Below are positions 1 through 7,267 of a stretch of 64,000 nucleotides of DNA, one piece after another; position 1 is the stretch's first letter; every line of letters starts with the position of its first letter. The notes beneath the pieces were generated by a model, which saw only the letters and a list, made by a program, of their open reading frames with translations, searched no databases and was not told where the DNA came from. Made by a program: the position numbers and the translations under genes. This DNA comes from G963667975 sp963677395 (GTDB lineage Bacteria > Bacteroidota > Bacteroidia > Bacteroidales > G963667975): assembly GCA_963677395.2 (NCBI GenBank), contig OY781965.2, forward strand, positions 868,001 through 932,000, read 5' to 3'.

Positions 1-518
1 GCGATTTCGACCGCGCTGCTCCTCTGGGAACAGGTCGTTACAAAGTGGGAGGCAACTATGCTGCCAGTCTTCGCCCAGGTGAACGTGCACACGATGAAGG
101 TTTTTCATCCGTACTATTTCTTGATGCAAAAGAAAAGAAATTTATCGACGAAGCTGGTCCTGCAAATTTCTTTGCAATCAAGGGGAATAAATACATCACT
201 CCTGACTCAGGTTCTATTCTTCCTTCAATTACCAACATGAGTTTAAAAACACTGGCTGTTGATATGGGAATGGAAGTTGAATGCCGCCACGTTGCCGTAG
301 ATGAATTAGGCACTTTTGATGAAACCGGATATTGCGGTACTGCTGCTGTTATCTCTCCGATTAAGTGCATATCTGATCGCGAACTCGGAACAAACTTTGA
401 ATATTGCAAAGATGGTAACGCAGGTCCAATAAGTACCAAGCTTTACAATCGTTTGCGAGCTATTCAATATGGTGACGAAGCTGATAAATTCGGTTGGAAT
501 ACCATCGTTGAATTCTAG
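1..518 (+). CDS. ilvE: Branched-chain amino acid aminotransferase, C-terminal part (5' truncated by window)
   Basis: Open from the window edge (frame beginning at base 3) to TAG at 516-518, so only about 171 C-terminal residues are present. It is a fold-type IV PLP aminotransferase interconverting leucine, isoleucine and valine with their 2-oxo acids in the cytoplasm. The motif RYKVGGNYAAS contains the family's PLP lysine (codon 42-44), and EAGPANFFAIK is the conserved Glu segment that contacts the cofactor. The C-terminus (GWNTIVEF) is intact. A strong terminator follows at once, so this is the last gene of its transcript. The GTG at 45 is an internal valine and not a start. Confident family call; the paralogue type (IlvE versus DAT-like) rests on the close match to Bacteroidota IlvE. 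Confidence 0.93.
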   Translation, partial: DFDRAAPLGTGRYKVGGNYAASLRPGERAHDEGFSSVLFLDAKEKKFIDEAGPANFFAIKGNKYITPDSGSILPSITNMSLKTLAVDMGMEVECRHVAVDELGTFDETGYCGTAAVISPIKCISDRELGTNFEYCKDGNAGPISTKLYNRLRAIQYGDEADKFGWNTIVEF

Positions 519-538
519 TCAAAAAACGATAGATCAAA

Positions 539-571
539 AAAAGCTACTTCTGTTGGAGTAGCTTTTTTTTT
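539..571 (+). terminator. Intrinsic terminator after ilvE
   Basis: Stem AAGCTACTTC / GGAGTAGCTT (one G-T pair) with a TGTT loop at 541-564, followed by nine T residues. It starts about 20 bases after the ilvE stop. Confidence 0.9.
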
Positions 572-653
572 GAACCACAACTATCATAAATTGTTACAGA
601 TATGTAACCTTATCATTTTTTTAACGTAAATTTACAGTGGCAAAAACCAGAAT

Positions 654-1808
654 ATGAAAAAGGCTTTCAGATATTTTATTTTCAGTCTGTTGTTTATGGT
701 GTTGTGTGTTCCTGCATTTTCACAACAAAGAGTAGAATTACTGCTCAAAGACAGGCAGAAACTCTATGGAACGATGCTTATGCGTTTAGATGAACGCGCT
801 TTTCGCGATACATCAATTCCCGGTATATTAAATCAAATAGCTGAATATGATCAATCTATTGCTGCTGAGATCAAAATAGTAGATTCACTGGTGGAAACTA
901 ACCGTCAAAAACTGGAACTTCTCCAATCGGTAAATGCCAACTTTGAAACTGAAAAACAGAAAGTAAAAACTACTCTCTGGATATTTATTGGCCTTTCAAT
1001 TGTATTGCTTGGGCTTGGAATTTACTTCTTCTTTTCATGGATGGAAGCTAAAAACCGTTTAATTTTTCTCAAAACCGATATCGACGAAACCAACCGGAAC
1101 TTCTCCCGTTTAACCAATGAAAAAAGCGAACGCGAAGAAGCCCTGAAAAACGAAGTTTTGGAGATCCGAAAAAGAATTGAGTACTATGAAACTCAATTGA
1201 AAAATAGTAAAAATGAAAGTGTTAGCTTGCGCGATAAAGCGATTGAAATAGAAAAAAACCGTTCGGTATTGCTTACCAAAATTGAAGATCTGGATCGCGA
1301 AATCCAGGCTTCCAAAATGGTTGTTGAAAAACTCAGTACCGAAAATCAGGCACTCAGTCAACAGGTAATTACATTGCGAAAAGATAAAGAAACGTTGCTT
1401 AACACTCCGCTTGTTCAGCAAATACAACAGCCTGTAGTGCAAACTGTTATTCAGGAACCCGTAGCAGTTGTACCGCCTCCGGTTCAAACTCCACAAGCGG
1501 TTCCTCCTCCAGCACCACAACCCGTTGAATCAAAAGAAACAGTAGTCGAAGCAGCGCAACGTATTTTACAATCTGTAACAGCAAACGGGAAAAATTCCAT
1601 TGCTGACGAATCGTTTTTCAGCAGTATTCAGCAAAGCGGAAAAAACGCGATGATGGATGATGCGGAACTGTCGGAAGCACAAAAATCATTAATGGAGCTG
1701 GAAGTAAACCTTCATAAGATTGCAAAAATCAAGACTTTTAAAGATAAAGGGATTCTTTCTGAAGAAGAATATGAAGAACTGAAGAAAAAAATATTCTCCC
1801 ATTTGTAA
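654..1808 (+). CDS. Hypothetical membrane coiled-coil protein with SHOCT-like C-terminus
   Basis: No recognised function. The 384-residue protein has a signal peptide (hydrophobic residues 8-23, then FSQQ), a periplasmic helical stretch, one membrane segment around residues 108-130 (WIFIGLSIVLLGLGIYFFF), and a long charged coiled coil (about 140-260). A Pro/Val/Gln-rich linker (about 265-300) follows. The last 40 residues end in a short helix-turn-helix of SHOCT type (KTFKDKGILSEEEYEELKKK), seen in many proteins as an oligomerisation or membrane-proximal tail. It stands alone between the ilvE terminator and the kinase gene downstream. The architecture suggests an envelope scaffold or sensor; that is inference. 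Confidence 0.75.
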   Translation: MKKAFRYFIFSLLFMVLCVPAFSQQRVELLLKDRQKLYGTMLMRLDERAFRDTSIPGILNQIAEYDQSIAAEIKIVDSLVETNRQKLELLQSVNANFETEKQKVKTTLWIFIGLSIVLLGLGIYFFFSWMEAKNRLIFLKTDIDETNRNFSRLTNEKSEREEALKNEVLEIRKRIEYYETQLKNSKNESVSLRDKAIEIEKNRSVLLTKIEDLDREIQASKMVVEKLSTENQALSQQVITLRKDKETLLNTPLVQQIQQPVVQTVIQEPVAVVPPPVQTPQAVPPPAPQPVESKETVVEAAQRILQSVTANGKNSIADESFFSSIQQSGKNAMMDDAELSEAQKSLMELEVNLHKIAKIKTFKDKGILSEEEYEELKKKIFSHL

Positions 1809-1872
1809 AATCTCCTTTCGTTAATCTCGTTTAGAACACAGCATTTCCTTTGGGGGATGCGTATATTTGTAT

Positions 1873-1893
1873 TTGGAAAAATTGTTTTTCCAA
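1873..1893 (+). terminator. AT-rich perfect hairpin upstream of the kinase gene
   Basis: TTGGAAAAA-TTG-TTTTTCCAA, a perfect 9-bp dyad followed by CTGTTTTTG. It may be a weak terminator for the upstream membrane-protein gene or a leader structure for the kinase gene. The high AT content makes the terminator call uncertain. Confidence 0.35.
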
Positions 1894-1925
1894 CTGTTTT
1901 TGTGTACTTATAATAAAGATATATC

Positions 1926-3224
1926 ATGGAACTATTGAATTTGCCGTTGATTCAGGATGCGAATCTAAAAGGGAAAATTGTACTTGTACGCGTGGATCAT
2001 AATGTGGTGAAAAGCGGAGTGATACACGATCCTTACCGTATTGACGCTACCATCGGAACTCTCTTTCATATTATTTCGAAAGGAGGGAAACCCATAATCA
2101 TGACTCATGTTGGGCGCCCGAAAGATAAAAAGACAGGAGAAATAAATATCAGTCCGAAAACTTCTGTGCAGCCAATTGTAGATTACATCCAGTCAAAACT
2201 TCATATCACGATAAAAGTTCCAGAATTCTATATCCATGAAAAAACAGGGTATATGGGCGTTGAAACATCGGTGAATCATCTGATTAAAGAGTTGCGTCAA
2301 GGCGATATTGATGCAATTTATCTTCCTAATACGCGCTGGTTCAGTGGTGAAGAAGCCAAAGGTGAAGATGCTGACCGTTTTGCGAATCAGTTGGCCGGAT
2401 TAGCTGATATTTTTGTGAATGATGCTTTTGGATCATGGCAGGCTCATGCTTCTACGGTAGGGGTAACCAAATACTTGCCGGGTTATGCTGGTTTTCTGCT
2501 CCAGAAAGAAATTTCAAACCTCGATCGGATTTTTCAGCCCCACAATCCGTTTGTTGCAGTGGTTGCCGGTGCAAAGTTCGATACAAAAATAGATTCTCTT
2601 TTTGCACTTTTGCAAAAAGCGGATTATCTGGTTTTAGGAGGTGTAATTTACAATGCATATCTTTCTGCAAAATACGGAATTTCGATACAGGGAATTGAGG
2701 ATGACGATCTGGAACACGCAAAACAATTTGTTGAGTTTGCCAAGAATTATCCTGGCAAATTGATTGAACTTCCGTTTATTATAGAGTCAGATCTCGCTGA
2801 TCATAAACAGGAAGGAAGTTACCGGGTTCATGATATTCGTACACTGAAAAACGGGAGCAGACTAAATTATGTACTCGATATTGCTCCTGAATCATTTTTA
2901 ACGGACGAGGTTCATGATGTGTTTATGAAGGCACAAACCATCTTTGTAAACGCGGTAATGGGCTTCACTCCTCATTTTAATGAAGGAACGATTGCGCTCG
3001 ACCGTCTGATTGATGAAAATGCTGAAGCCATTAAACTATATGGTGGGGGTGATACTTTGCAGGAACTAAAACGATTACTTCCTGGTTTATATATTGTAGC
3101 ACTCGATAGCCCTAAATACTACATCTTTACGGGCGGCGGAGCAGTATTGAAAGCCATCGAAAACGGCACAACCAGTGGCTTAGCTCCTGTAAAAGCACTG
3201 ATGGAAGCAGCTCTGAAGAGCTAA
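1926..3224 (+). CDS. pgk: Phosphoglycerate kinase, divergent
   Basis: 432 residues covering both PGK domains. N-domain substrate residues are present: RVDHN (D24, N26), R38 in DPYRID, HVGRP (61-65) and NDAFG (165-169). In the nucleotide domain AGAKFDTK (214-221) keeps both lysines and LYGGGDT keeps the phosphate loop with D376. However, the usual NGPxGVFE segment reads NAVMGF followed by TPHFNEGT, and VDFNVP is VDHNVV. PGK converts 1,3-bisphosphoglycerate and ADP to 3-phosphoglycerate and ATP in glycolysis. The altered nucleotide-side motif makes this either a fast-evolving PGK or a paralogue with changed specificity; a canonical PGK elsewhere in the genome would support the latter. It is followed by a strong bidirectional terminator and is monocistronic. 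Confidence 0.85.
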   Translation: MELLNLPLIQDANLKGKIVLVRVDHNVVKSGVIHDPYRIDATIGTLFHIISKGGKPIIMTHVGRPKDKKTGEINISPKTSVQPIVDYIQSKLHITIKVPEFYIHEKTGYMGVETSVNHLIKELRQGDIDAIYLPNTRWFSGEEAKGEDADRFANQLAGLADIFVNDAFGSWQAHASTVGVTKYLPGYAGFLLQKEISNLDRIFQPHNPFVAVVAGAKFDTKIDSLFALLQKADYLVLGGVIYNAYLSAKYGISIQGIEDDDLEHAKQFVEFAKNYPGKLIELPFIIESDLADHKQEGSYRVHDIRTLKNGSRLNYVLDIAPESFLTDEVHDVFMKAQTIFVNAVMGFTPHFNEGTIALDRLIDENAEAIKLYGGGDTLQELKRLLPGLYIVALDSPKYYIFTGGGAVLKAIENGTTSGLAPVKALMEAALKS

Positions 3225-3284
3225 TACCTAATGATTTATACCAAAGTTATATTTATCCAATCGGTATAATGGGTGTTAAACGAA

Positions 3285-3325
3285 AAAATTAAGGGTCAAT
3301 CAAAATACAGATTGACCCTTTTTCC
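3285..3325. terminator. Bidirectional terminator between convergent pgk and anti-sigma genes
   Basis: Perfect 11-bp stem AAGGGTCAATC / GATTGACCCTT (3291-3301 and 3310-3320) with an 8-base loop. A T run follows on the + strand and an A run precedes it (T run for the - strand), so it can stop transcription from both sides. Confidence 0.9.
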
Positions 3326-3343
3326 CTTGCATGACAAAATGAT

Positions 3344-4399
3344 TTATTTCCCGAAGAAAGCTACTACAGTATTTTCAAGTTTCAGATAACTCTGAACTAC
3401 AGTTTCTTTAAAATTATTTGCTTTATATAAATTTTCATACGCTACTTTACCCACTGCGTTTCCCAGATCGCTGACTTCTCCATTTTTATTTAAAATTCTA
3501 CCCATGCCGGTAGTGGTTGATTGTGGATTTGCCTGAGCCATCTGATTCTGAATGTTCGGAACAGTTTCCTCATAAGCCATTAATGCCATCTCATTCAACG
3601 ATATTGCCTCGAAACGCTTGCTGGGAGAGTAATAGGAATTGCGCTCTTCTGTAACCTCATTCAGTGCAATTGCCTCCATTCGTTTGGGAGCTTCGGTACG
3701 AACTGAATGTAATTTTGGATAAGAAACGATAACTGATTGTGATACTGTGTTGTGTTGAGCAGAGTTATTATCAGCCAGTTTTTGTTCGGCGTGATTTGCT
3801 GAGGGGATGATTTGTAGGGCTTTAGCAGGATTTTGTTCTGTTTCAGTCTGGGTATGATTCCCTGAATGCACAAATTCATTTCGGGAATCTATCTGATTCA
3901 GGGAGGTAAAATAAATACCGGCAATCAATGCTACAGAGGCTGCAACAGAGGCAATTTGAACAGCTTTACGACGGAACAAAGGAATAACTGCTGTTCTGTA
4001 AAGTTCTGCTTTATTTGGAAAGGTAATCGTTAAGTCGGGTTGAAGTCGGGTTTTTACATAAAGTTCTTTTTCAGCCTGAAACTTTGGATTTTGCCGAAGA
4101 AAATGTTCTAATTCAGTTTGCTGAGAAGAGGTGAGTTCTCCTTCCATTTGAGCAATAATCCATTGACTGCAATTGGATTCGTTCACGTTGGGAGTGTCAT
4201 TTTTTTTAAGTGAGGCTTTTCCATGAAAATGAACCACTGGTTCCGGCTCAAGCACAACCATTTCAAACTGATTGAATTCTTCTTTCAAATCAGGACAATC
4301 TTCCAGAAATGCCATCAACAGCGTACAGTCTTTGCTGCTGAGACGACCCTCGAAATAATCGAGGAAGAAGATTTCATAATTATTGCGGTTAATATTCAT
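3344..4399 (-). CDS. Transmembrane anti-sigma factor of an ECF sigma pair
   Basis: 351 residues. The N-terminal cytoplasmic half has two similar acidic helical modules (FEGRLSSKDCTLLMAFLEDCP and MEGELTSSQQTELEHFLRQNP) of the kind that precede the membrane segment in Bacteroidota anti-sigma factors. There is a single membrane helix near residues 145-168 (VAASVALIAGIYF) and a long low-complexity Asn/Gln/Ala-rich periplasmic tail with no recognised sensor domain. The start lies 2 bases after the sigma gene stop, so the two are translationally coupled. By family knowledge it holds the sigma factor at the membrane until an envelope signal arrives; no such signal can be read here. It is not a canonical FecR (no FecR domain seen). 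Confidence 0.75.
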   Translation of the reverse strand: MNINRNNYEIFFLDYFEGRLSSKDCTLLMAFLEDCPDLKEEFNQFEMVVLEPEPVVHFHGKASLKKNDTPNVNESNCSQWIIAQMEGELTSSQQTELEHFLRQNPKFQAEKELYVKTRLQPDLTITFPNKAELYRTAVIPLFRRKAVQIASVAASVALIAGIYFTSLNQIDSRNEFVHSGNHTQTETEQNPAKALQIIPSANHAEQKLADNNSAQHNTVSQSVIVSYPKLHSVRTEAPKRMEAIALNEVTEERNSYYSPSKRFEAISLNEMALMAYEETVPNIQNQMAQANPQSTTTGMGRILNKNGEVSDLGNAVGKVAYENLYKANNFKETVVQSYLKLENTVVAFFGK

Positions 4400-4401
4400 G
4401 G

Positions 4402-4887
4402 TTAAATCACATTTTCCAATTTGCCGATATACTCTTTCAGGAACAGCCTCGCACGGTAGATGTAAACCTTTACCTGCGATTCGTTCAGTCTGGTGATTTC
4501 TCCGATTTCTTCGTAGCTGTACCCTTCATAGTCACGCAAAAGTACAACAGTACGCTGAATTTCGGGTAATCGCTCCACTGCTTCATTCAATACTTCTTTC
4601 AGATCAGAGTAGTCGTTGTCGCAACTGAAATTTTGCGAAGATTTTTCATTGAGTGAAACAGTTTTCTTACTTTTCCGGATAGCATCAATCATCGTATGAT
4701 AGGCTGTGGTGAAAAGGTAAGAACGAACTTTATCCTTGCTGATATCTTCTTTTTTATCCCACAACTTTAAAAACGAATCCTGCACAATATCATTTGCCAT
4801 TTCATCGTCGCGTACATTCTTGAGGATGAAGCGGTAAACGTTATCTGAGTATTGGTCAACACATTGATTGTACTCTGCGACTGTCAT
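4402..4887 (-). CDS. RNA polymerase ECF-type sigma-70 factor
   Basis: 161 residues with both ECF regions: region 2 (DIVQDSFLKLW, RSYLFTTAYHTMIDAIRK) and region 4 (LPEIQRTVVLLRDYEGYSY, EEIGEITRLNESQVKVYIY), the latter forming the -35-binding helix-turn-helix. It directs RNA polymerase to a small regulon and is held by the anti-sigma factor encoded 2 bases downstream. Upstream on the same strand lies a strong terminator, so it has its own promoter. A TAACTTTA box, one mismatch from the housekeeping -7 element, lies at 4943-4950 on the - strand. The target regulon is unknown. Confidence 0.9.
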   Translation of the reverse strand: MTVAEYNQCVDQYSDNVYRFILKNVRDDEMANDIVQDSFLKLWDKKEDISKDKVRSYLFTTAYHTMIDAIRKSKKTVSLNEKSSQNFSCDNDYSDLKEVLNEAVERLPEIQRTVVLLRDYEGYSYEEIGEITRLNESQVKVYIYRARLFLKEYIGKLENVI

Positions 4888-4956
4888 CGTTTTTAAAGCT
4901 ATAGAATCGGGTTATTTCCTTTAGGACGAATTATGCACCCGTAAAGTTACAGCAAA

Positions 4957-5007
4957 AATATTCCGAATGTTGTTTTTTGATACAAACCTGAAAAACAACA
5001 TTCGGAA
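4957..5007 (-). terminator. Strong terminator after the dehydrogenase gene
   Basis: Perfect 17-bp inverted repeat, arms 4961-4977 and 4991-5007 with a 13-base loop. Read on the - strand it is followed by TATTTTT. It separates the dehydrogenase gene from the sigma gene. Confidence 0.9.
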
Positions 5008-5038
5008 TGCTTTGGGTTACAATTGTTTTTTGCAGATT

Positions 5039-5983
5039 TTAGTTTTGCAGATGAGTAAGAATTTTTTCTCCCAAAACCTTGGCAAGCTTATACTTAGACT
5101 CAACAGTCCAGCCAGCGATGTGAGGGGTCAGAATTACATTCTCTGCTTCAAAAAGATAATGTAAATCGGGAGGGAGGTTTTCGAGACCAAGATTTTCGAA
5201 AGAGAATTTTTCATATTCCAGCACATCCAAACAGGCTCCTTTAACTTTTCCGCTTTTAAGAGCATCTGCCAGTGCAGATGTTTTTACAACAGGTCCGCGG
5301 GCTGTATTGATAAGATAAAAAGGGTGGCAGAATTTGGAGATAAAGGTTTCATCAAACATGTATCGTGTTTCATCGGTAAGCGGAACATGGAATGAAAGAA
5401 TTTCACACTGATTGAAAAGTTCTTCCAGTGTTGACTCTTTCACAAACTCATTTTCGAAGCCGGTTTTGTATTTATCATATGCCAGAACAGTACATTCAAA
5501 GCCTCTGAGGCGTTGGGCAAAGGCACTGCCCATATTACCGTAACCAATAATTCCTACCGTCTTTCCTTTTACTTCCAGTCCACGGTTTTCTTCTCGGCTC
5601 CATATTCCCTTACGAACCTGACTATCGGCGCGTTTCAGGTTGTTGAATAACATCAGCAACATCGAAAGGGCATGTTCTCCCACTGCGTCACGGTTGCCTT
5701 CAGGAGAGTTAAAACAGCGGATGTTTTTACATTCAGCATATTCTACGTCAATACTTTCCATGCCCGCACCCACGCGCCCGATGAATTTCAGGTTGGTGGC
5801 AAGATCGAGCATCTCTTTATCCATCTGAATGCCGCTTCGGATTATGATTCCGTCATATTCTGCGATGATTTTTTTGTAATCATCACGGGTATAATCTTTA
5901 AAAGAAATACAATCCAGTCCGGCTTTTTCGAAATCTTCGCGAAGCACGGGATGTGCCGAATCAATAAATAATACTTTCATCAT
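5039..5983 (-). CDS. D-2-hydroxyacid dehydrogenase, phosphoglycerate dehydrogenase-like
   Basis: 314 residues, NAD-dependent D-isomer 2-hydroxyacid dehydrogenase. The Rossmann motif is GIIGYGNMG (144-152). The catalytic set is R229 (NTARGP), E256 (LDVLEYE) and H288 (LTPHIAGW). No C-terminal ACT domain, so it is the short form often annotated as SerA in Bacteroidota, which would oxidise 3-phosphoglycerate in serine synthesis; glyoxylate/hydroxypyruvate reductase is the alternative. Two ATG codons are adjacent; the second (MKVLFID) is the family-like start. Its first A overlaps the TGA of the upstream lipoprotein gene (TGATG), so the two are coupled. No serC neighbour is visible. Confidence 0.8.
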   Translation of the reverse strand: MMKVLFIDSAHPVLREDFEKAGLDCISFKDYTRDDYKKIIAEYDGIIIRSGIQMDKEMLDLATNLKFIGRVGAGMESIDVEYAECKNIRCFNSPEGNRDAVGEHALSMLLMLFNNLKRADSQVRKGIWSREENRGLEVKGKTVGIIGYGNMGSAFAQRLRGFECTVLAYDKYKTGFENEFVKESTLEELFNQCEILSFHVPLTDETRYMFDETFISKFCHPFYLINTARGPVVKTSALADALKSGKVKGACLDVLEYEKFSFENLGLENLPPDLHYLFEAENVILTPHIAGWTVESKYKLAKVLGEKILTHLQN

Positions 5984-7149
5984 CAGTTTATTACTGTGTT
6001 GTTGTTTTTCAGGGCATATTTTATCTGGTCCTTTAATACAACAGCATTTTTGTACAACATTTCGTTTTGTGTAGGGAATGGAACCGGCGCTGAATTTAGC
6101 TTGGCACGTGTTTCATCGCGCAACGCACTCATATCTCCCTGTGCATACGCCATAAAATAGCGGAAAACCCATTCCGATTTTATCGGAACCGATTTCACCA
6201 GTTGACTGGTTGCGTTTTTATAGTATTCCAAATCAGCCGTTACCATTGATGATTTAAAGAGAAACGTTTCGGTTACCTGACAGGAGATGATTTTGGTTTT
6301 GGGTATTTTGATATCGTTACCCAGTGAATCTTTCATCACGTTTCCGTTTTTATCGAAGAGGTAGTTGAACCCATCCGGTATCTCTTTGTTCTCGGTGTAG
6401 CGTTCTTCTTTTACCTGATCACCGGAAACATTGATGGAACGTAAATTTAGTACCACATCGTATTCATAACGGATATTTTTGTCGCGTACCGGATCGTACT
6501 GAATCCAACCCGTATTGAGTTCGTTGAAAGGAAGTTTGTATAAATCTTCTTCAAAATCTTTGGGAATTACCATTTGTGTATTGTTGACTACCAGATAGTT
6601 TACGAACGTAGTTCCCAGAAAACGGGCTTTTTTAAGTTGTTCGTCAACATCTTTGAAGGTCGCAAAATAGCTTTTTACCCGTTGAAGTTCGTCATAAGCC
6701 TGCCGGGCAGATTGTTTGTCTTCCTTTTGTAAAAGGTTTATAGCGTGGGAATAAAAGTATTCAGCAGCTTTTTGCTTGGAAGTAGCAATTTCCTGATCGT
6801 AGTTTACATATTGATAATTGATTGCATTTAAAGCAGATTGTGGCAATACCTTAACCTTGTTCTGACGGCTGCGCATAGCTTCATACCGGGCATTGATATC
6901 GCTCCAAATGCCGGGTTGACCGCTTATACGTAGCTGGTTTATCCGTTCATTGTCCTGCTGATTTGCCACCGAATAGGCTCTTTGCAAAACATAAATTTCT
7001 TCGTTGTTGTCGGGGTTTTTCATCAGCTTTTTCACGGCATGGCTAATTGCAGCATCATATTGCCCTTTTTCCAGAAGTTTTTGAGAAGATGTACATGCCG
7101 AAACCAGAATTATCATTCCAAGAATCAGAAGGTTTACGTATGGTTTCAT
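5983..7149 (-). CDS. Hypothetical lipoprotein with TPR-like N-terminus
   Basis: 388 residues. It begins with a lipoprotein signal (ILVSACTSS, Cys at about residue 19), so it is an envelope lipoprotein. Residues 20-75 (LLEKGQYDAAISHAVKKLM, then YVLQRAY) look like a TPR pair; a helical segment and then a beta-rich domain with repeated basic/aromatic residues follow (about 200-330). Function not recognised. Its stop overlaps the start of the dehydrogenase gene by one base, a coupling hard to explain functionally. It is divergent from the exporter gene downstream on the + strand. Confidence 0.65.
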   Translation of the reverse strand: MKPYVNLLILGMIILVSACTSSQKLLEKGQYDAAISHAVKKLMKNPDNNEEIYVLQRAYSVANQQDNERINQLRISGQPGIWSDINARYEAMRSRQNKVKVLPQSALNAINYQYVNYDQEIATSKQKAAEYFYSHAINLLQKEDKQSARQAYDELQRVKSYFATFKDVDEQLKKARFLGTTFVNYLVVNNTQMVIPKDFEEDLYKLPFNELNTGWIQYDPVRDKNIRYEYDVVLNLRSINVSGDQVKEERYTENKEIPDGFNYLFDKNGNVMKDSLGNDIKIPKTKIISCQVTETFLFKSSMVTADLEYYKNATSQLVKSVPIKSEWVFRYFMAYAQGDMSALRDETRAKLNSAPVPFPTQNEMLYKNAVVLKDQIKYALKNNNTVIN

Positions 7150-7211
7150 AATGAATTGTTATATGTTTATTCTTAGAGCAAATTCCGTGCTAAAATATGT
7201 TAAAAGTATGG

Positions 7212-7240
7212 TCTTGCCAAATTTGAAAAACTTACCTTTG
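7212..7240 (+). promoter_or_regulatory. Candidate promoter of the MMPL exporter gene
   Basis: TACCTTTG at 7233-7240 fits the Bacteroidota -7 element TAnnTTTG exactly. CTTG at 7212-7215 is a weak -33 element, 17 bases upstream. The box lies upstream of the ATG at 7268, which supports that start over an ATG at 7151. Confidence 0.5.
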
Positions 7241-7267
7241 CGTCTCTTTTTTAAAACCCAAACAATC

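Noticed and set aside
7151..7267. Upstream start of the MMPL exporter gene
   Set aside because: It would include a TACCTTTG promoter box in the coding region and adds residues unlike the family; the ATG at 7268 begins the first membrane helix.
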